NCBI RefSeq assembly: GCF_018502625.1
Contig: NZ_CP075566.1
Span: 1,431,001-1,495,000, forward strand
From: Pseudomonas hormoni
Lineage (GTDB): Bacteria > Pseudomonadota > Gammaproteobacteria > Pseudomonadales > Pseudomonadaceae
Length of the DNA: 64,000 nt
Direction: 5' to 3'
The position numbers were made by a program, and so were the translations under genes. The notes under the pieces are model-generated. The model did not search any database and had not been told where the DNA came from. It saw only the letters and a list, made by a program, of their open reading frames with translations. This document shows, in pieces, positions 20,081-30,401 of this stretch (the first letter of the stretch is position 1; each line of letters starts with the position of its first letter).

Positions 20081-21001
20081 ATGAGCAACTGGTTAGTAGA
20101 CAAACTGATCCCTTCGATCATGCGTTCCGAGGTCAAGAAGAGCTCGGTGCCTGAAGGTCTGTGGCACAAATGCCCGTCTTGCGAGGCTGTGCTGTATCGT
20201 CCGGAGCTGGAAAAGACCCTGGACGTTTGCCCCAAGTGCAACCACCACATGCGTATCGGCGCTCGCGCCCGTATCGACATTTTCCTCGACGCCGAAGGCC
20301 GCAATGAGCTGGGTGCGGACCTGGAGCCGGTCGACCGCCTGAAATTCCGTGACGGCAAGAAGTACAAGGACCGTCTGACCGCTGCGCAAAAGCAGACTGG
20401 CGAGAAAGACGCACTGATCTCCATGAGCGGCACCCTGCTGGGTATGCCGGTGGTGGTTTCGGCCTTCGAATTCTCCTTCATGGGCGGTTCCATGGGTGCC
20501 ATCGTCGGTGAGCGCTTCGTGCGCGCCGCCAACTACGCCCTGGAAAACAAATGCCCGATGATCTGCTTCGCCGCTTCCGGTGGTGCGCGGATGCAGGAAG
20601 CCCTGATTTCCCTGATGCAAATGGCCAAGACCTCCGCGGTGCTGGCGCGTCTGCGTGAAGAAGGCATACCGTTCATCTCCGTGCTGACCGACCCGGTCTA
20701 CGGCGGCGTTTCCGCCAGCCTCGCGATGCTTGGCGACGTGATTGTCGGTGAGCCGAAAGCCCTGATCGGCTTCGCCGGCCCGCGCGTGATCGAGCAAACC
20801 GTTCGCGAAAAACTGCCGGAAGGCTTCCAGCGCAGCGAATTCCTGCTGGAGCACGGTGCGATCGACATGATCATTCACCGCCAGGAACTGCGTCCGCGTC
20901 TGGGCAACCTGCTGGCGCAACTGACCGGCAAGCCGACGCCGAAATTCGTCGCTGCACCCATCGAGCCGATCGTGGTTCCGCCGGTGCCTGCAAACATATG
21001 A
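20081..21001 (+). CDS. accD: acetyl-CoA carboxylase carboxyltransferase subunit beta
   Basis: A 306-residue beta subunit of the carboxyltransferase that makes malonyl-CoA. The N-terminal zinc ribbon is CPSC then CPKC (C-X2-C, 15 residues, C-X2-C), followed by the crotonase-fold catalytic part ([33 protein letters not shown]). The ATG at 20081 ([12 protein letters not shown]) has GGAGAAAG upstream; the frame is open further 5' but that part has no family resemblance. Its stop overlaps the folC start in ATGA, so the two are translationally coupled. Confidence 0.97.
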   Translation: MSNWLVDKLIPSIMRSEVKKSSVPEGLWHKCPSCEAVLYRPELEKTLDVCPKCNHHMRIGARARIDIFLDAEGRNELGADLEPVDRLKFRDGKKYKDRLTAAQKQTGEKDALISMSGTLLGMPVVVSAFEFSFMGGSMGAIVGERFVRAANYALENKCPMICFAASGGARMQEALISLMQMAKTSAVLARLREEGIPFISVLTDPVYGGVSASLAMLGDVIVGEPKALIGFAGPRVIEQTVREKLPEGFQRSEFLLEHGAIDMIIHRQELRPRLGNLLAQLTGKPTPKFVAAPIEPIVVPPVPANI

Positions 21002-22305
21002 CCCAACGCACCCTTGGCGAGTGGCTCGCCTACCTTGAGCAGTTGCACCCTTCGGCCATCGACATGGGGCTGGAGCGCTCGCAACAGGTAGCGTCCCGCA
21101 TGGGGCTGGGCAAGCCGGCGCCTCGGGTGATCACGGTCACCGGCACCAACGGCAAGGGTTCTACCTGCGCATTCGTGGCTTCGTTGCTGCGGGCGCAGGG
21201 TCTGAAAGTTGGTGTCTATAATTCTCCGCACCTGCTGCGTTACAACGAGCGGGTGCAGGTCAACGGCATCGAAGCGACTGATGCCGAGCTGTGCGAGGCC
21301 TTTGCTGCGGTAGAGGCGGGTCGTGGCGAGACGTCCCTGACGTATTTCGAGATGGGCACCCTGGCGGCGTTCTGGCTGTTTCAACAGTCCGGGCTTGATG
21401 CCGTGGTGCTGGAAGTCGGCCTGGGCGGGCGTCTGGATACGGTCAACGTGGTGGATGCCGACATGGCGCTGGTGACCAGCATTGGCGTTGATCACGCCGA
21501 TTATCTGGGCGACACCCGTGAATCCGTGGCATTTGAGAAAGCCGGCATCTTCCGCCAGGGCGCGCCTGCGCTCTGTGGCGATCTGAATCCTCCTCAACCT
21601 CTGCTGGACAAGGCGCGCGAGCTGGCTTGCCCGTTTTTCCTGCGGGGTCGCGATTTTGACCTCGGTGTGACCGATCACAGCTGGCGATGGCGCGGTCTGG
21701 ACGCTCAAGGGCGTGTGGTCGAATTGCGTAATTTGCCGTTGCTCGATCTGCCGATGGAAAACGCCGCACTGGCGTTACAAGCCTATCTGCTGCTCGGTTT
21801 GCCTTGGGTGGATGCGCAAATTATTGATGCCCTGAAAGCCACGAAAGTGGTCGGGCGTCTCGATCGCCGACAATTCGACTGGCAGGGCAAGCGTCTGAAC
21901 CTGTTGCTGGATGTGGGGCATAACCCTCATGCGGCCGAGTATCTGGCTCGTCGCCTGGCGAGCCGGCCACCGGTCGGCAAGCGTCTGGCAGTGTTTGGAT
22001 TGCTGGCGGACAAGGATCTGGATGGTGTTGTCGGCGAATTGAATGCTAGTGTCCAGCACTGGGCCGTTGCGCCGCTGGATTCACCGCGGGCGCGGCCGGT
22101 TGCCGATTTGCACGGAGCGTTGCAGAACCTTGGTGCGTCGGTAACGTCCTATGACAGCGTGGCCGCCGCCTTGGAAGGGCAGTGCGCGCTGGCGACGAGT
22201 GACGACGAGATTCTGTTGTTCGGATCATTTTATTGTGTTGCCGAGGCCCTTGAATGGCTGGCCCGGCGCTCCACGGAGGAAGCGGCAAATGGCATTGCTG
22301 GATAA
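20998..22305 (+). CDS. folC: bifunctional folylpolyglutamate synthase/dihydrofolate synthase
   Basis: A 435-residue Mur-ligase-fold enzyme that joins dihydropteroate to glutamate and extends folate polyglutamate tails. The ATP loop is [15 protein letters not shown] (about residues 46-60), with [12 protein letters not shown] as the folate loop and [13 protein letters not shown] in the C-terminal domain. It overlaps accD by four bases (ATGA) and the next gene by 17 bases, giving a tightly coupled accD-folC-dedD unit. Confidence 0.96.
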   Translation: MTQRTLGEWLAYLEQLHPSAIDMGLERSQQVASRMGLGKPAPRVITVTGTNGKGSTCAFVASLLRAQGLKVGVYNSPHLLRYNERVQVNGIEATDAELCEAFAAVEAGRGETSLTYFEMGTLAAFWLFQQSGLDAVVLEVGLGGRLDTVNVVDADMALVTSIGVDHADYLGDTRESVAFEKAGIFRQGAPALCGDLNPPQPLLDKARELACPFFLRGRDFDLGVTDHSWRWRGLDAQGRVVELRNLPLLDLPMENAALALQAYLLLGLPWVDAQIIDALKATKVVGRLDRRQFDWQGKRLNLLLDVGHNPHAAEYLARRLASRPPVGKRLAVFGLLADKDLDGVVGELNASVQHWAVAPLDSPRARPVADLHGALQNLGASVTSYDSVAAALEGQCALATSDDEILLFGSFYCVAEALEWLARRSTEEAANGIAG

Positions 22306-22954
22306 GGCCTACAAACAGCGCATGGTCGGCGCCCTGGTGCTGGTGGCGCTGGCAGTGATTTTCCTGCCGATGCTCTTTTCCCGTCAGGATGAGCAGCGTC
22401 AGGTCACGGTCGAAGCACCGGCTGCGCCGCAGGCGCCTTCGGTGCCGCAGGTTCAGGTTGAGCCGGTGGTCGTGCCCGAGCCTCAAGCCTTGCCGCAAGA
22501 ACCCGTGCCGAGTGATGACGACATCGCCCAGCAGGAAGAGCCATCGATACCGGTCGCACCGACGGCGCCCGTCACGCCTGCGCCTGCCGTGAAACCGGTA
22601 ACGCCGCCTCCGGCACCGGCTCCGGTCAACAAACCAACGACTGCGCCAAGCCAGCCGATCACTGCCGCACCGGGCAAGCCGGACACGACTCAAAGCCGCG
22701 TCGACGCCAATGGCCTCTCGGTCAGCTGGTCGGTGCAACTGGCCAGCCTGTCGAACCGTGCCAGCGCGGAAAACCTGCAAAAAACCCTGCGCAGCCAGGG
22801 TTACAACGCCTACATTCGAACGGCTGACGGCAAGAATCGGGTGTTCGTCGGGCCACTGATCGAGCGTGCAGAAGCCGATCGTCTGCGCGACTTGTTGAAC
22901 CGTCAGCAGAACCTCAAGGGTTTTGTGGTGCGCTTCCAGCCTGAGCGCGGTTGA
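22289..22954 (+). CDS. dedD: SPOR-domain cell-division protein DedD
   Basis: A 221-residue bitopic membrane protein. A short N-terminal cytoplasmic part precedes one membrane helix (about residues 13-30, VGALVLVALAVIFLPMLF), then a Pro/Ala/Val-rich periplasmic linker (about 35-140), and a C-terminal SPOR domain that binds septal peptidoglycan (SVQLASLSNRASAENLQ and VFVGPLIERAEADRLRDLL). The ATG at 22289, inside the end of folC, has GGAGGA eight bases upstream. Confidence 0.93.
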   Translation: MALLDKAYKQRMVGALVLVALAVIFLPMLFSRQDEQRQVTVEAPAAPQAPSVPQVQVEPVVVPEPQALPQEPVPSDDDIAQQEEPSIPVAPTAPVTPAPAVKPVTPPPAPAPVNKPTTAPSQPITAAPGKPDTTQSRVDANGLSVSWSVQLASLSNRASAENLQKTLRSQGYNAYIRTADGKNRVFVGPLIERAEADRLRDLLNRQQNLKGFVVRFQPERG

Positions 22955-23053
22955 AAACTATCGCCCCGATTTGAAATGCACTGACAATCGCAGCTTACCG
23001 ATAAGCATGGGCTCTGCTAAAATGCGCCGCCTTATCCGTCTGTAGGCTGCACT

Positions 23054-23614
23054 GTGCCATTTACCTGGGTTGACTGGGCGATCGTTGCAATCATCGCCAT
23101 CTCCGCATTGATCAGTCTGAGCCGCGGCTTCGTCAAGGAAGCATTATCGCTGGTGACCTGGATCATTGCAGGAGTCGTCGCCTGGATGTTCGGTGGTGCA
23201 TTGTCCGAGTACCTCGCCGGATACATCGAAACGCCATCGGCTCGCGTGATAGCGGGCTGCGCAATAATGTTTGTCGCCACGCTGATCGTAGGCGCAATGA
23301 TCAATTATCTTATCGGCGAATTGGTTCGCGTTACCGGGTTGTCCGGGACCGATCGATTCCTCGGCATGGCCTTCGGCGCCGCGCGTGGCGTGTTGCTGGT
23401 GGTCGTGGCGGTCGGGCTGTTGAGCCTGGGGCCGGTACAGCAGGACGGGTGGTGGCAACAGTCGCAGCTCGTGCCAAAATTTCTATTGGTCGCAGACTGG
23501 TCCAAAAACCTGATCCTCGGGTGGAGCAGTCAGTGGCTTGCCAGCGGTATCAGCGTACCCGCTGAAATACCGTTCAAGGAGCACCTCTTGCCGACGGCCA
23601 AAATGCCTCAGTGA
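23054..23614 (+). CDS. cvpA: CvpA family membrane protein
   Basis: A 186-residue inner-membrane protein with four predicted helices (starting at WVDWAIVAIIAISALISLS). The segment SRGFVKEALSL is the CvpA signature. In E. coli CvpA is needed for colicin V production and envelope stress tolerance, and it lies next to purF there too. The start is a GTG at 23054. It is 41 bp upstream of purF and probably co-transcribed with it. Confidence 0.9.
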   Translation: MPFTWVDWAIVAIIAISALISLSRGFVKEALSLVTWIIAGVVAWMFGGALSEYLAGYIETPSARVIAGCAIMFVATLIVGAMINYLIGELVRVTGLSGTDRFLGMAFGAARGVLLVVVAVGLLSLGPVQQDGWWQQSQLVPKFLLVADWSKNLILGWSSQWLASGISVPAEIPFKEHLLPTAKMPQ

Positions 23615-23655
23615 GTTGTGTTCAGTTCAGATCCATTAAGTAGGGGTTGCGTCGC

Positions 23656-25161
23656 ATGTGTGGCATCGTCGGTATCGTCGGTAAGTCGAACGTCAATCAG
23701 GCGCTGTATGACGCGCTAACCGTCCTCCAGCACCGCGGCCAGGACGCTGCCGGTATCGTGACCAGCCATGACGGCCGGTTATTCCTGCGCAAGGACAACG
23801 GCCTGGTGCGTGACGTGTTCCATCAGCGTCACATGCAGCGTCTGGTCGGCCACATGGGCATTGGCCATGTGCGTTATCCGACCGCGGGCAGCTCGACCTC
23901 GGCCGAAGCTCAACCGTTTTACGTCAACTCGCCTTACGGCATCACCCTGGCGCACAACGGTAACCTGACCAACGTTGAACAGCTGGCCAAGGAGATTTAC
24001 GAATCTGACCTGCGCCACGTCAACACCAACTCCGATTCGGAAGTGCTGCTGAACGTGTTCGCGCACGAACTGGCCCAGCGCGGCAAGCTGCAGCCGACCG
24101 AAGAAGACGTGTTCGCCGCCGTGACTGACGTGCACAACCGGTGCGTGGGTGGTTACGCCGTCGTGGCGATGGTGACCGGCTACGGCATCGTCGGTTTCCG
24201 CGACCCGCACGGCATCCGCCCGATCGTCTTCGGTCAGCGTCACACCGACGAAGGCGTCGAGTACATGATCGCCTCCGAAAGCGTGTCCCTGGACGTGCTC
24301 GGTTTCACCCTGATTCGCGACCTGGCACCGGGCGAAGCGGTCTACATCACTGAAGACGGCAAGCTGCACACCCGTCAGTGCGCGACCAACCCGTCCCTGA
24401 CCCCGTGCATCTTCGAACACGTCTACCTGGCGCGTCCGGATTCGATCATCGACGGCGTGTCGGTCTACAAGGCCCGTCTGCGCATGGGTGAGAAGCTCGC
24501 CGAGAAGATCCTGCGCGAGCGTCCGGATCACGACATCGACGTGGTCATCCCGATTCCGGACACCAGCCGCACCGCGGCGCTGGAACTGGCGAACCACCTG
24601 GGCGTCAAGTTCCGCGAAGGCTTCGTGAAGAACCGCTACATCGGTCGGACCTTCATCATGCCGGGCCAGGCTGCACGGAAAAAATCCGTACGCCAGAAGC
24701 TCAACGCCATCGAACTGGAATTCCGCGGCAAGAACGTGATGCTGGTGGACGACTCGATCGTTCGCGGCACCACCTGCAAGCAGATCATCCAGATGGCCCG
24801 CGAAGCCGGTGCCAAGAACGTCTACTTCTGCTCCGCGGCACCGGCCGTTCGCTACCCGAACGTCTACGGCATCGACATGCCGAGCGCCCACGAGCTGATC
24901 GCCCACAACCGTTCGACCCAGGACGTGGCGGATCTGATCGGCGCAGACTGGCTGATCTATCAGGACTTGCCTGACTTGATCGAAGCGGTAGGTGGCGGCA
25001 AGATCAAGATCGACAAGTTCGATTGCGCGGTGTTCGACGGCCAGTACGTCACCGGCGACGTCGACGAGGCTTACCTGAACAAGATCGAGCAGGCACGTAA
25101 CGATGCCTCCAAGGTCAAGACGCAGGCAGTCAGTGCGATCATCGATCTGTACAACAACTGA
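23656..25161 (+). CDS. purF: amidophosphoribosyltransferase
   Basis: A 501-residue enzyme for the first committed step of purine synthesis, transferring glutamine-derived ammonia to PRPP. The ATG at 23656 is fixed by the mechanism: [12 protein letters not shown] exposes Cys2 as the N-terminal nucleophile of the glutaminase domain; the TTG at 23647 would bury it. The PRPP loop is [17 protein letters not shown] in the phosphoribosyltransferase half. A compact terminator follows. Confidence 0.97.
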   Translation: MCGIVGIVGKSNVNQALYDALTVLQHRGQDAAGIVTSHDGRLFLRKDNGLVRDVFHQRHMQRLVGHMGIGHVRYPTAGSSTSAEAQPFYVNSPYGITLAHNGNLTNVEQLAKEIYESDLRHVNTNSDSEVLLNVFAHELAQRGKLQPTEEDVFAAVTDVHNRCVGGYAVVAMVTGYGIVGFRDPHGIRPIVFGQRHTDEGVEYMIASESVSLDVLGFTLIRDLAPGEAVYITEDGKLHTRQCATNPSLTPCIFEHVYLARPDSIIDGVSVYKARLRMGEKLAEKILRERPDHDIDVVIPIPDTSRTAALELANHLGVKFREGFVKNRYIGRTFIMPGQAARKKSVRQKLNAIELEFRGKNVMLVDDSIVRGTTCKQIIQMAREAGAKNVYFCSAAPAVRYPNVYGIDMPSAHELIAHNRSTQDVADLIGADWLIYQDLPDLIEAVGGGKIKIDKFDCAVFDGQYVTGDVDEAYLNKIEQARNDASKVKTQAVSAIIDLYNN

Positions 25162-25168
25162 GTAACTA

Positions 25169-25190
25169 CCGGCCCTGAGGGGCCGGTTTT
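25169..25190 (+). terminator. terminator of purF
   Basis: CCGGCCC, TGA loop, GGGGCCGG followed by TTTT, eight bases after the purF stop. Confidence 0.8.
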
Positions 25191-25227
25191 GTATCTACCA
25201 ATAAAGAGCAAGGCAAGGAGTGACAGC

Positions 25228-26439
25228 ATGAGTCAGGATTGGGATGCCGGTCGGCTGGACAGCGACCTCGAAGGCGTAGCGTTCGATACCCTGGCCGTAC
25301 GCGCCGGACAGCACCGTACGCCGGAAGGCGAACACGGTGATCCGATGTTCTTCACTTCCAGCTATGTATTCCGTACCGCCGCCGACGCGGCCGCGCGCTT
25401 TGCCGGGGAAGTGCCGGGCAACGTTTACTCGCGTTACACCAACCCGACCGTTCGCGCGTTCGAAGAGCGCATTGCCGCGCTGGAAAGCGCTGAGCAAGCG
25501 GTGGCCACCGCCACCGGCATGGCCGCGATCATGGCGGTGGTGATGAGCCTGTGCAGTGCTGGCGACCATGTGCTGGTATCGCGCAGCGTTTTCGGTTCGA
25601 CCATCAGCCTGTTCGAGAAGTACTTCAAGCGCTTCGGCATCGAAGTCGATTACGTGCCTCTGGCGGACCTGTCCGGCTGGGATGCGGCGATCAAGTCCAA
25701 CACCAAATTGCTGTTCGTCGAGTCGCCGTCCAACCCGCTGGCCGAGCTGGTGGATATCGCCGAATTGTCGAAAATCGCTCACGCCAAAGGCGCGATGCTG
25801 GTGGTGGACAACTGCTTCTGCACGCCTGCGTTGCAGCAGCCGCTGAAGATGGGCGCGGACATCGTCGTGCACTCGGCGACCAAGTTTATCGACGGCCAGG
25901 GCCGTTGCATGGGCGGCGTTGTAGCCGGTCGTAGCGAGCAGATGAAAGAAGTGGTCGGTTTCCTGCGCACTGCCGGGCCAACCTTGAGCCCGTTCAATGC
26001 CTGGATTTTCCTCAAGGGCCTCGAAACCCTGAGCCTGCGCATGAAGGCGCACTGTGCCAATGCCCAGCAACTGGCCGAATGGCTGGAGCAGCAGGACGGT
26101 ATCGAAAAAGTCCATTACGCCGGCCTGAAAAGCCACCCGCAGCACGAGTTGGCTCAGCGTCAGCAGAAAGGTTTCGGCGCCGTGGTGAGTTTCGAGGTCA
26201 AGGGTGGCAAAGAGGGCGCCTGGCGCTTTATCGATGCGACCCGGTTGATTTCGATTACCGCCAACCTCGGCGACAGCAAGACCACCATCACCCACCCGAG
26301 CACCACCTCCCATGGCCGTCTGGCGCCTCAAGAGCGTGAAGCGGCGGGCATTCGTGACAGCCTGATCCGCATTGCAGTCGGTCTGGAAGACGTGGCTGAC
26401 CTGCAGGCCGATCTGGCGCGCGGGTTGGCTGCCTTGTGA
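25228..26439 (+). CDS. metZ: O-succinylhomoserine sulfhydrylase
   Basis: A 403-residue PLP enzyme of the Cys/Met metabolism family, making homocysteine directly from O-succinylhomoserine and sulfide. The PLP lysine is in [16 protein letters not shown], with [17 protein letters not shown] and [15 protein letters not shown] upstream and [20 protein letters not shown] at the C-terminal end. The ATG at 25228 follows AAGGAG by seven bases. purF-metZ is the standard Pseudomonas order. Its stop overlaps the GTG of the next gene. Confidence 0.95.
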   Translation: MSQDWDAGRLDSDLEGVAFDTLAVRAGQHRTPEGEHGDPMFFTSSYVFRTAADAAARFAGEVPGNVYSRYTNPTVRAFEERIAALESAEQAVATATGMAAIMAVVMSLCSAGDHVLVSRSVFGSTISLFEKYFKRFGIEVDYVPLADLSGWDAAIKSNTKLLFVESPSNPLAELVDIAELSKIAHAKGAMLVVDNCFCTPALQQPLKMGADIVVHSATKFIDGQGRCMGGVVAGRSEQMKEVVGFLRTAGPTLSPFNAWIFLKGLETLSLRMKAHCANAQQLAEWLEQQDGIEKVHYAGLKSHPQHELAQRQQKGFGAVVSFEVKGGKEGAWRFIDATRLISITANLGDSKTTITHPSTTSHGRLAPQEREAAGIRDSLIRIAVGLEDVADLQADLARGLAAL

Positions 26440-27212
26440 TCGAGTTGTCCATCCCGACTACCGGTTCCAATGGCCGTGTTGCACTGGTGACCGGTGCAGC
26501 GCGGGGCATCGGTCTGGGGATCGCGGCCTGGCTGATCAGCGAAGGCTGGCAGGTGGTGTTGACGGACCTGGATCGGGTGCGCGGTTCGAAAGTGGCGAAG
26601 GTGCTGGGTGAGAACGCCTGGTTCATCGCCATGGACGTCTCGAATGAAGGGCAGGTCGCGCTGGGCGTTGCCGAAGTGCTGGGGCAGTTCGGGCGCCTGG
26701 ATGCGCTGGTATGCAATGCGGCAGTGGCCGATCCGCACAACAACACTCTGGAAAGCCTTGATCTGGCTTACTGGAATCGGGTGCTGGCGGTGAATCTCAG
26801 TGGGCCGATGCTGTTGGCCAAGCACTGTGCGCCGTACCTGCGTGCTCACAGTGGCGCGATCGTCAACCTGGCCTCGACCCGTGCCGGGCAGTCAGAACCC
26901 GACACAGAGGCTTATGCGGCGAGCAAGGGCGGGCTGTTGGCCCTGACTCACGCGTTGGCGATCAGCCTGGGTCCGGAAGTTCGCGTCAATGCCGTCAGTC
27001 CTGGCTGGATCGATGCGCGGGACCCTGCGGTGCGGCGTGCCGAGCCACTCACCGAAGCTGACCATGCACAGCATCCGGCGGGCAGGGTGGGGACGGTCGA
27101 GGACGTGGCGGCGATGGTGGCCTGGCTGCTGTCGAAGAATGCGGGTTTCGTCACGGGCCAGGAGTTTGTGGTCGATGGCGGCATGACCAAGAAGATGATT
27201 TACAGCGAGTAA
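26436..27212 (+). CDS. SDR family oxidoreductase
   Basis: A 258-residue classical short-chain dehydrogenase/reductase. The nucleotide loop is [12 protein letters not shown] (about residues 20-31), then NAAVAD, the catalytic Ser in LASTRAGQ and the YAASK Tyr-Lys pair near residue 158. The start is a GTG overlapping the metZ stop (GTGA), so translation is coupled to metZ. This neighbour is common in Pseudomonas, but its substrate and any link to methionine synthesis are unknown. Confidence 0.88.
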   Translation: MIELSIPTTGSNGRVALVTGAARGIGLGIAAWLISEGWQVVLTDLDRVRGSKVAKVLGENAWFIAMDVSNEGQVALGVAEVLGQFGRLDALVCNAAVADPHNNTLESLDLAYWNRVLAVNLSGPMLLAKHCAPYLRAHSGAIVNLASTRAGQSEPDTEAYAASKGGLLALTHALAISLGPEVRVNAVSPGWIDARDPAVRRAEPLTEADHAQHPAGRVGTVEDVAAMVAWLLSKNAGFVTGQEFVVDGGMTKKMIYSE

Positions 27213-27277
27213 TGGGGCAGGGGCGTTGCCCCGAATGACACGATTTTGTCTTTTTCAGAAAAACTTCAAGCGGGCTA

Positions 27278-27306
27278 TTGACTTAGCTTCGTTAGGTGCG
27301 TAAATT
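27278..27306 (+). promoter_or_regulatory. promoter of the tRNA-Val/Asp cluster
   Basis: TTGACT at 27278-27283, 17 bases, TAAATT at 27301-27306, then a GC-rich discriminator (TCGCGGCC) typical of stable-RNA promoters. The first tRNA starts 22 bases after the -10. Confidence 0.75.
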
Positions 27307-27327
27307 TCGCGGCCTCAGAGAAGCAAA

Positions 27328-27403
27328 GGGTGATTAGCTCAGCTGGGAGAGCGTCTGCCTTACAAGCAGAATGTCGGCGGTTCGATCCCGTCATCACCCA
27401 CCA
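27328..27403 (+). tRNA. tRNA-Val (anticodon UAC)
   Basis: A 76-base cloverleaf. The acceptor stem GGGTGAT pairs with ATCACCC, the anticodon loop is CTTACAA with TAC, the T loop is GGTTCGATCC, and the CCA end is encoded. The body closely follows gamma-proteobacterial tRNA-Val(UAC). Confidence 0.97.
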
Positions 27404-27457
27404 CTTCTTGAGAGTCTTGCGAAAGCAAGATGGAAGCTGAAAAGCCTCCACCGACGC

Positions 27458-27534
27458 GCAGCGGTAGTTCAGTCGGTTAGAATACCGGCCTGTCACGCCG
27501 GGGGTCGCGGGTTCGAGTCCCGTCCGCTGCGCCA
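27458..27534 (+). tRNA. tRNA-Asp (anticodon GUC), copy 1
   Basis: A 77-base cloverleaf with acceptor GCAGCGG/CCGCTGC, anticodon loop CTGTCAC containing GTC, T arm GCGGGTTCGAGTCCCGT and encoded CCA. Confidence 0.97.
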
Positions 27535-27636
27535 TATTTTCCGAGTCAGGTTTATCCCTGATTTGAGATTGAAAGAGAGATTGAAAAGTCTCGGAGCTTC
27601 AATCAGACGAGTTAGGACGCAAGTCCAAAGCGATAC

Positions 27637-27713
27637 GCAGCGGTAGTTCAGTCGGTTAGAATACCGGCCTGTCACGCCGGGGGTCGCGGGTTCGAGTCCC
27701 GTCCGCTGCGCCA
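27637..27713 (+). tRNA. tRNA-Asp (anticodon GUC), copy 2
   Basis: Identical over its 77 bases to the copy at 27458 and separated from it by 102 bases of unrelated spacer. Both are read from the same upstream promoter. The terminator at 27790-27816 closes the unit. Confidence 0.97.
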
Positions 27714-27777
27714 TATCTGCCTCAAGGCCCACTGAACGCCTTGGAGCTACGAAGGAAACCACTGGTTTATCTTCGCG

Positions 27778-27828
27778 TCGATAGCAAAGACCCTGGTCGA
27801 AAGACCGGGGTTTTTTGTGTCTGAAATT
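27778..27828 (+). repeat. left direct repeat flanking the ABC/MsrA segment
   Basis: A 51-base block starting TCGATAGCAAAGACCC and ending GTGTCTGAAATT, repeated in the same orientation at 32017-32068 with a single one-base length difference (AAA versus AAAA). It includes the tRNA-operon terminator. The bases outside the two copies are unrelated. Confidence 0.88.
27790..27816 (+). terminator. terminator of the tRNA-Val/Asp cluster
   Basis: ACCCTGGTC, loop GAAA, GACCGGGG and six T. The first part of the left direct repeat. Confidence 0.85.
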
Positions 27829-28346
27829 TGCCTTTCTGCAGTTTCCGAACGTTGTCCTCCCCCCCTTTGATACGACTCCTCCAAACAAACTTGATCATCA
27901 TTCGTCGATGCGCTTTCGCTCGCTCGGTTGTCCGTGCTGGAGCTATCTGCTGTCTACGATGACTGTAAGGCCTTCCTGTTCTCCAAGTTGTCTATAGATC
28001 GAAGTAGCGTTGCCGCAGACGTGTGTTCGCTATTGGCATTTTCAGTTTTGTTAAGTGTCTCAGTGTATCTAAATACCCACTTGATACAGTGTGATACAAA
28101 CGCCGAACAAACCAATAAATCAGCGCTCAATTAGCATAAGGTTAGTGTTTTTAAATCTTTTGGTGTCCGCGTGGTTTCTACCATACTCCGCCGCCAGGGA
28201 GGCAAACGCTGGCTTCTATCAGCCGCTAGTCCTTGCCCAATAATTTCAAGTCCCATTGTTTTCGTACTTATATAAGTGCGTGGGACTTTCCGTGCTCGGA
28301 GTTGAATGGCGTGCCCGTACAGTTATTGCCCGGAGCGAGCGATCGC
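27829..28346. other. 518-base non-coding leader of the inserted segment
   Basis: No supported gene. The DNA is visibly richer in A and T than the backbone from about 28000 to 28290, and no open frame has a ribosome site or family resemblance. It holds a perfect 12-base palindrome, ACTTATATAAGT at 28266-28277, which may be an operator for the ABC genes. The true start of the ABC gene may lie slightly upstream of 28347. Confidence 0.55.
28266..28277. promoter_or_regulatory. perfect 12-bp palindrome upstream of the ABC gene
   Basis: ACTTATATAAGT, perfectly symmetric, within an AT-rich stretch 81 bases before the preferred start codon. Position and symmetry suggest an operator; no family can be assigned. 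Confidence 0.35.
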
Positions 28347-30392
28347 GTGTCGGATGTTCATAGTTTGCTCGACCGGGAAGTAGTGGTCGAACTTCGCAGC
28401 ATCAGCAAAGTTTATAAGTCATTGCGAAGGAATGATTTGCTGCAGGCCATAGACGACGTCACCCTCAAGGTATTTCGCGGCGAAGTGCTGTGCTTGATGG
28501 GAGCCTCCGGCAGCGGCAAGTCGACACTCTTGCGCCATATCAACAGATTGATTGAGCCCACCCGGGGTGAGGTGCTCATCGGTGGTGAAGATATCAGCAC
28601 GCTGTCGGGCAAGGCCTTACGAGACCTCCGATCACGGCGCATCGGCATGGTCTTTCAGCACTTCGGTTTACTGCCGCACCGTAGCGTTCGCGACAACGTA
28701 GCGTTGCCGCTGGAGCTGCGCGGTGAGGCCGAGGCAATCCGAAACGCTGCCGCTGATAAAGAGCTGCGAGCCGTGGGGCTTGAAGGTTGGGGCGACCACT
28801 ATCCTCATGAGCTATCGGGCGGTATGCAGCAGCGGGTCGGGCTGGCTCGCGCATTGGTGACCCATCCCGACATTCTGTTGATGGACGAGCCATTCAGTGC
28901 GCTGGACCCGACTATTCGTCGCGACCTGCAAAGTCACTTCTTGCAACTTGTTCGCGAACGGGGAATCACCGCGCTGCTGGTGACCCATGATCCCGCCGAA
29001 GCCTTGCGCCTTGGCGATCGGGTTGCGGTGCTGCGGGGTGGCAAGCTGATTCAGGTTGGCTCGTGCGAACAGTTATTGCAGCATCCGGCTGATGACGAGG
29101 TTGCTGACTTTTTCCGTGACGCCACTGTCGCGCCAATCCGGCGACCGGCCCCGAAAAAAACTCCGCTGCGTCCCGTGTCCGACCCGCCATTACCTCGATC
29201 GGGCCATCCGACACTTCATAAATGGCAAGCGTTGTTGCTGGGCCCCGCGACCTTCGCTGCCTATGGGCGAGGCGCTATGTTCTGGCTGATGTTTGCCCTG
29301 GAGTTGGCAGCTGTGGCGCTGTTCGGGCATGGATGGTTGACGCAGCAATGGTCTATCGCTCTCGCCGGTGCCGTCATCGGTGTTGCAAGCCGAGTCGTGA
29401 GTGTTTCGTGGGCGACGTCGGCAGTGCGGACCGTCAGTAATGCCTGGGTTTTACCTGTGGTGTTGCTCTTGGTCGGCCAGGCGTTAGTGGCATGGCGCGT
29501 GTTCTCGCCGGACACCCTTGGCGTCCTGCAGCAGTTCCCGGTTCATCGTGCCTCGATGCTGGCGACAGCCGGTGCGATCGACCAATTGATCGTTTGGTCG
29601 CAAGTCACCTTCGAGAGCAGCTTTGTTGGCGTCATCGTGGCCGTCCGTTCTGTGATCGAGGGCATCGAAAGCGTCCTTGGCTGGCTGCCATGGCCAGTGC
29701 TGACACTGACGGTGATCGTACTTGCGTGGCGCTCTGCCGGCCTGACATTGGCGCTCGTCAGTGCGGCAGCGATGATGTACATCGGCTTGTTCGGCTTCTG
29801 GGACAGAACCGTAGCGACATTGGCATTGGTGGGAGCCTCCGTGTTCATTTCGCTGGTGATTGGTGTACCGGTGGGCATTGTGTTGGCCAGGAAGCCGCTG
29901 CTGCGCCGAATCGTCACGCCGATACTCGATGTCATGCAAACCTTGCCGACCTTCGTCTACTTGATCCCTGCGGTGGCTTTTTTCTCTGTGGGCAAAACGC
30001 CAGCAGTGATCGCCACGGTGATTTTTTCCCTGGCACCGATGATTCGCCTGACGGCGCTGGGTATTCAGGAAGTCCCGAAAAATGCCATCGAGGCTGCTGT
30101 CGCCCACGGGGCCACGTCATGGCAGACGCTGCTCAAAGTCGAATTGCCGTTGGCCGCCCGGTCGTTATTGCTCGGGGTCAATCAGACACTGGTCATGAGC
30201 CTTTCGATGGTCGTTGTCGCGGCGTTGATCGGTGCCGGGGGGCTGGGGTACGACGTGATGACGGCGCTGCGCAATATCAAAGGGGGCGAGGGCATGTTAG
30301 CGGGTATCGCCATTGTGTTCTGTGCCTTGATCCCCGATCGCATTATTCAATCAACTCTGCGTGAGCAGGACCGCACCTTCAATCAAAAGTGA
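28347..30392 (+). CDS. quaternary-amine (betaine/choline type) ABC transporter, fused ATPase and permease
   Basis: One polypeptide of about 681 residues combining two subunits that are normally separate (ProV and ProW types). The ATPase has Walker A GASGSGKST (52-60), Q-loop VFQHFGLLPH, signature LSGGMQQR (156-163), Walker B ILLMDE (177-182) and LVTHDPAEALRLGDRV. From about residue 290 the permease begins: roughly three extra helices, then a ProW-like core with the ATPase-contact loop EAAVAHGATSWQTLLKVELP. The start is uncertain: GTG at 28347 (GGAG 11 bases upstream), GTG at 28311 or TTG at 28233. The binding protein follows 9 bp later. Ligand class is inferred. Confidence 0.85.
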   Translation: MSDVHSLLDREVVVELRSISKVYKSLRRNDLLQAIDDVTLKVFRGEVLCLMGASGSGKSTLLRHINRLIEPTRGEVLIGGEDISTLSGKALRDLRSRRIGMVFQHFGLLPHRSVRDNVALPLELRGEAEAIRNAAADKELRAVGLEGWGDHYPHELSGGMQQRVGLARALVTHPDILLMDEPFSALDPTIRRDLQSHFLQLVRERGITALLVTHDPAEALRLGDRVAVLRGGKLIQVGSCEQLLQHPADDEVADFFRDATVAPIRRPAPKKTPLRPVSDPPLPRSGHPTLHKWQALLLGPATFAAYGRGAMFWLMFALELAAVALFGHGWLTQQWSIALAGAVIGVASRVVSVSWATSAVRTVSNAWVLPVVLLLVGQALVAWRVFSPDTLGVLQQFPVHRASMLATAGAIDQLIVWSQVTFESSFVGVIVAVRSVIEGIESVLGWLPWPVLTLTVIVLAWRSAGLTLALVSAAAMMYIGLFGFWDRTVATLALVGASVFISLVIGVPVGIVLARKPLLRRIVTPILDVMQTLPTFVYLIPAVAFFSVGKTPAVIATVIFSLAPMIRLTALGIQEVPKNAIEAAVAHGATSWQTLLKVELPLAARSLLLGVNQTLVMSLSMVVVAALIGAGGLGYDVMTALRNIKGGEGMLAGIAIVFCALIPDRIIQSTLREQDRTFNQK

Positions 30393-30401
30393 GATGTCGA
30401 C

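Noticed and set aside
27815..28232. Short open frames within the inserted segment's leader
   Set aside because: No ribosome sites or recognisable products; the region is better left as non-coding.
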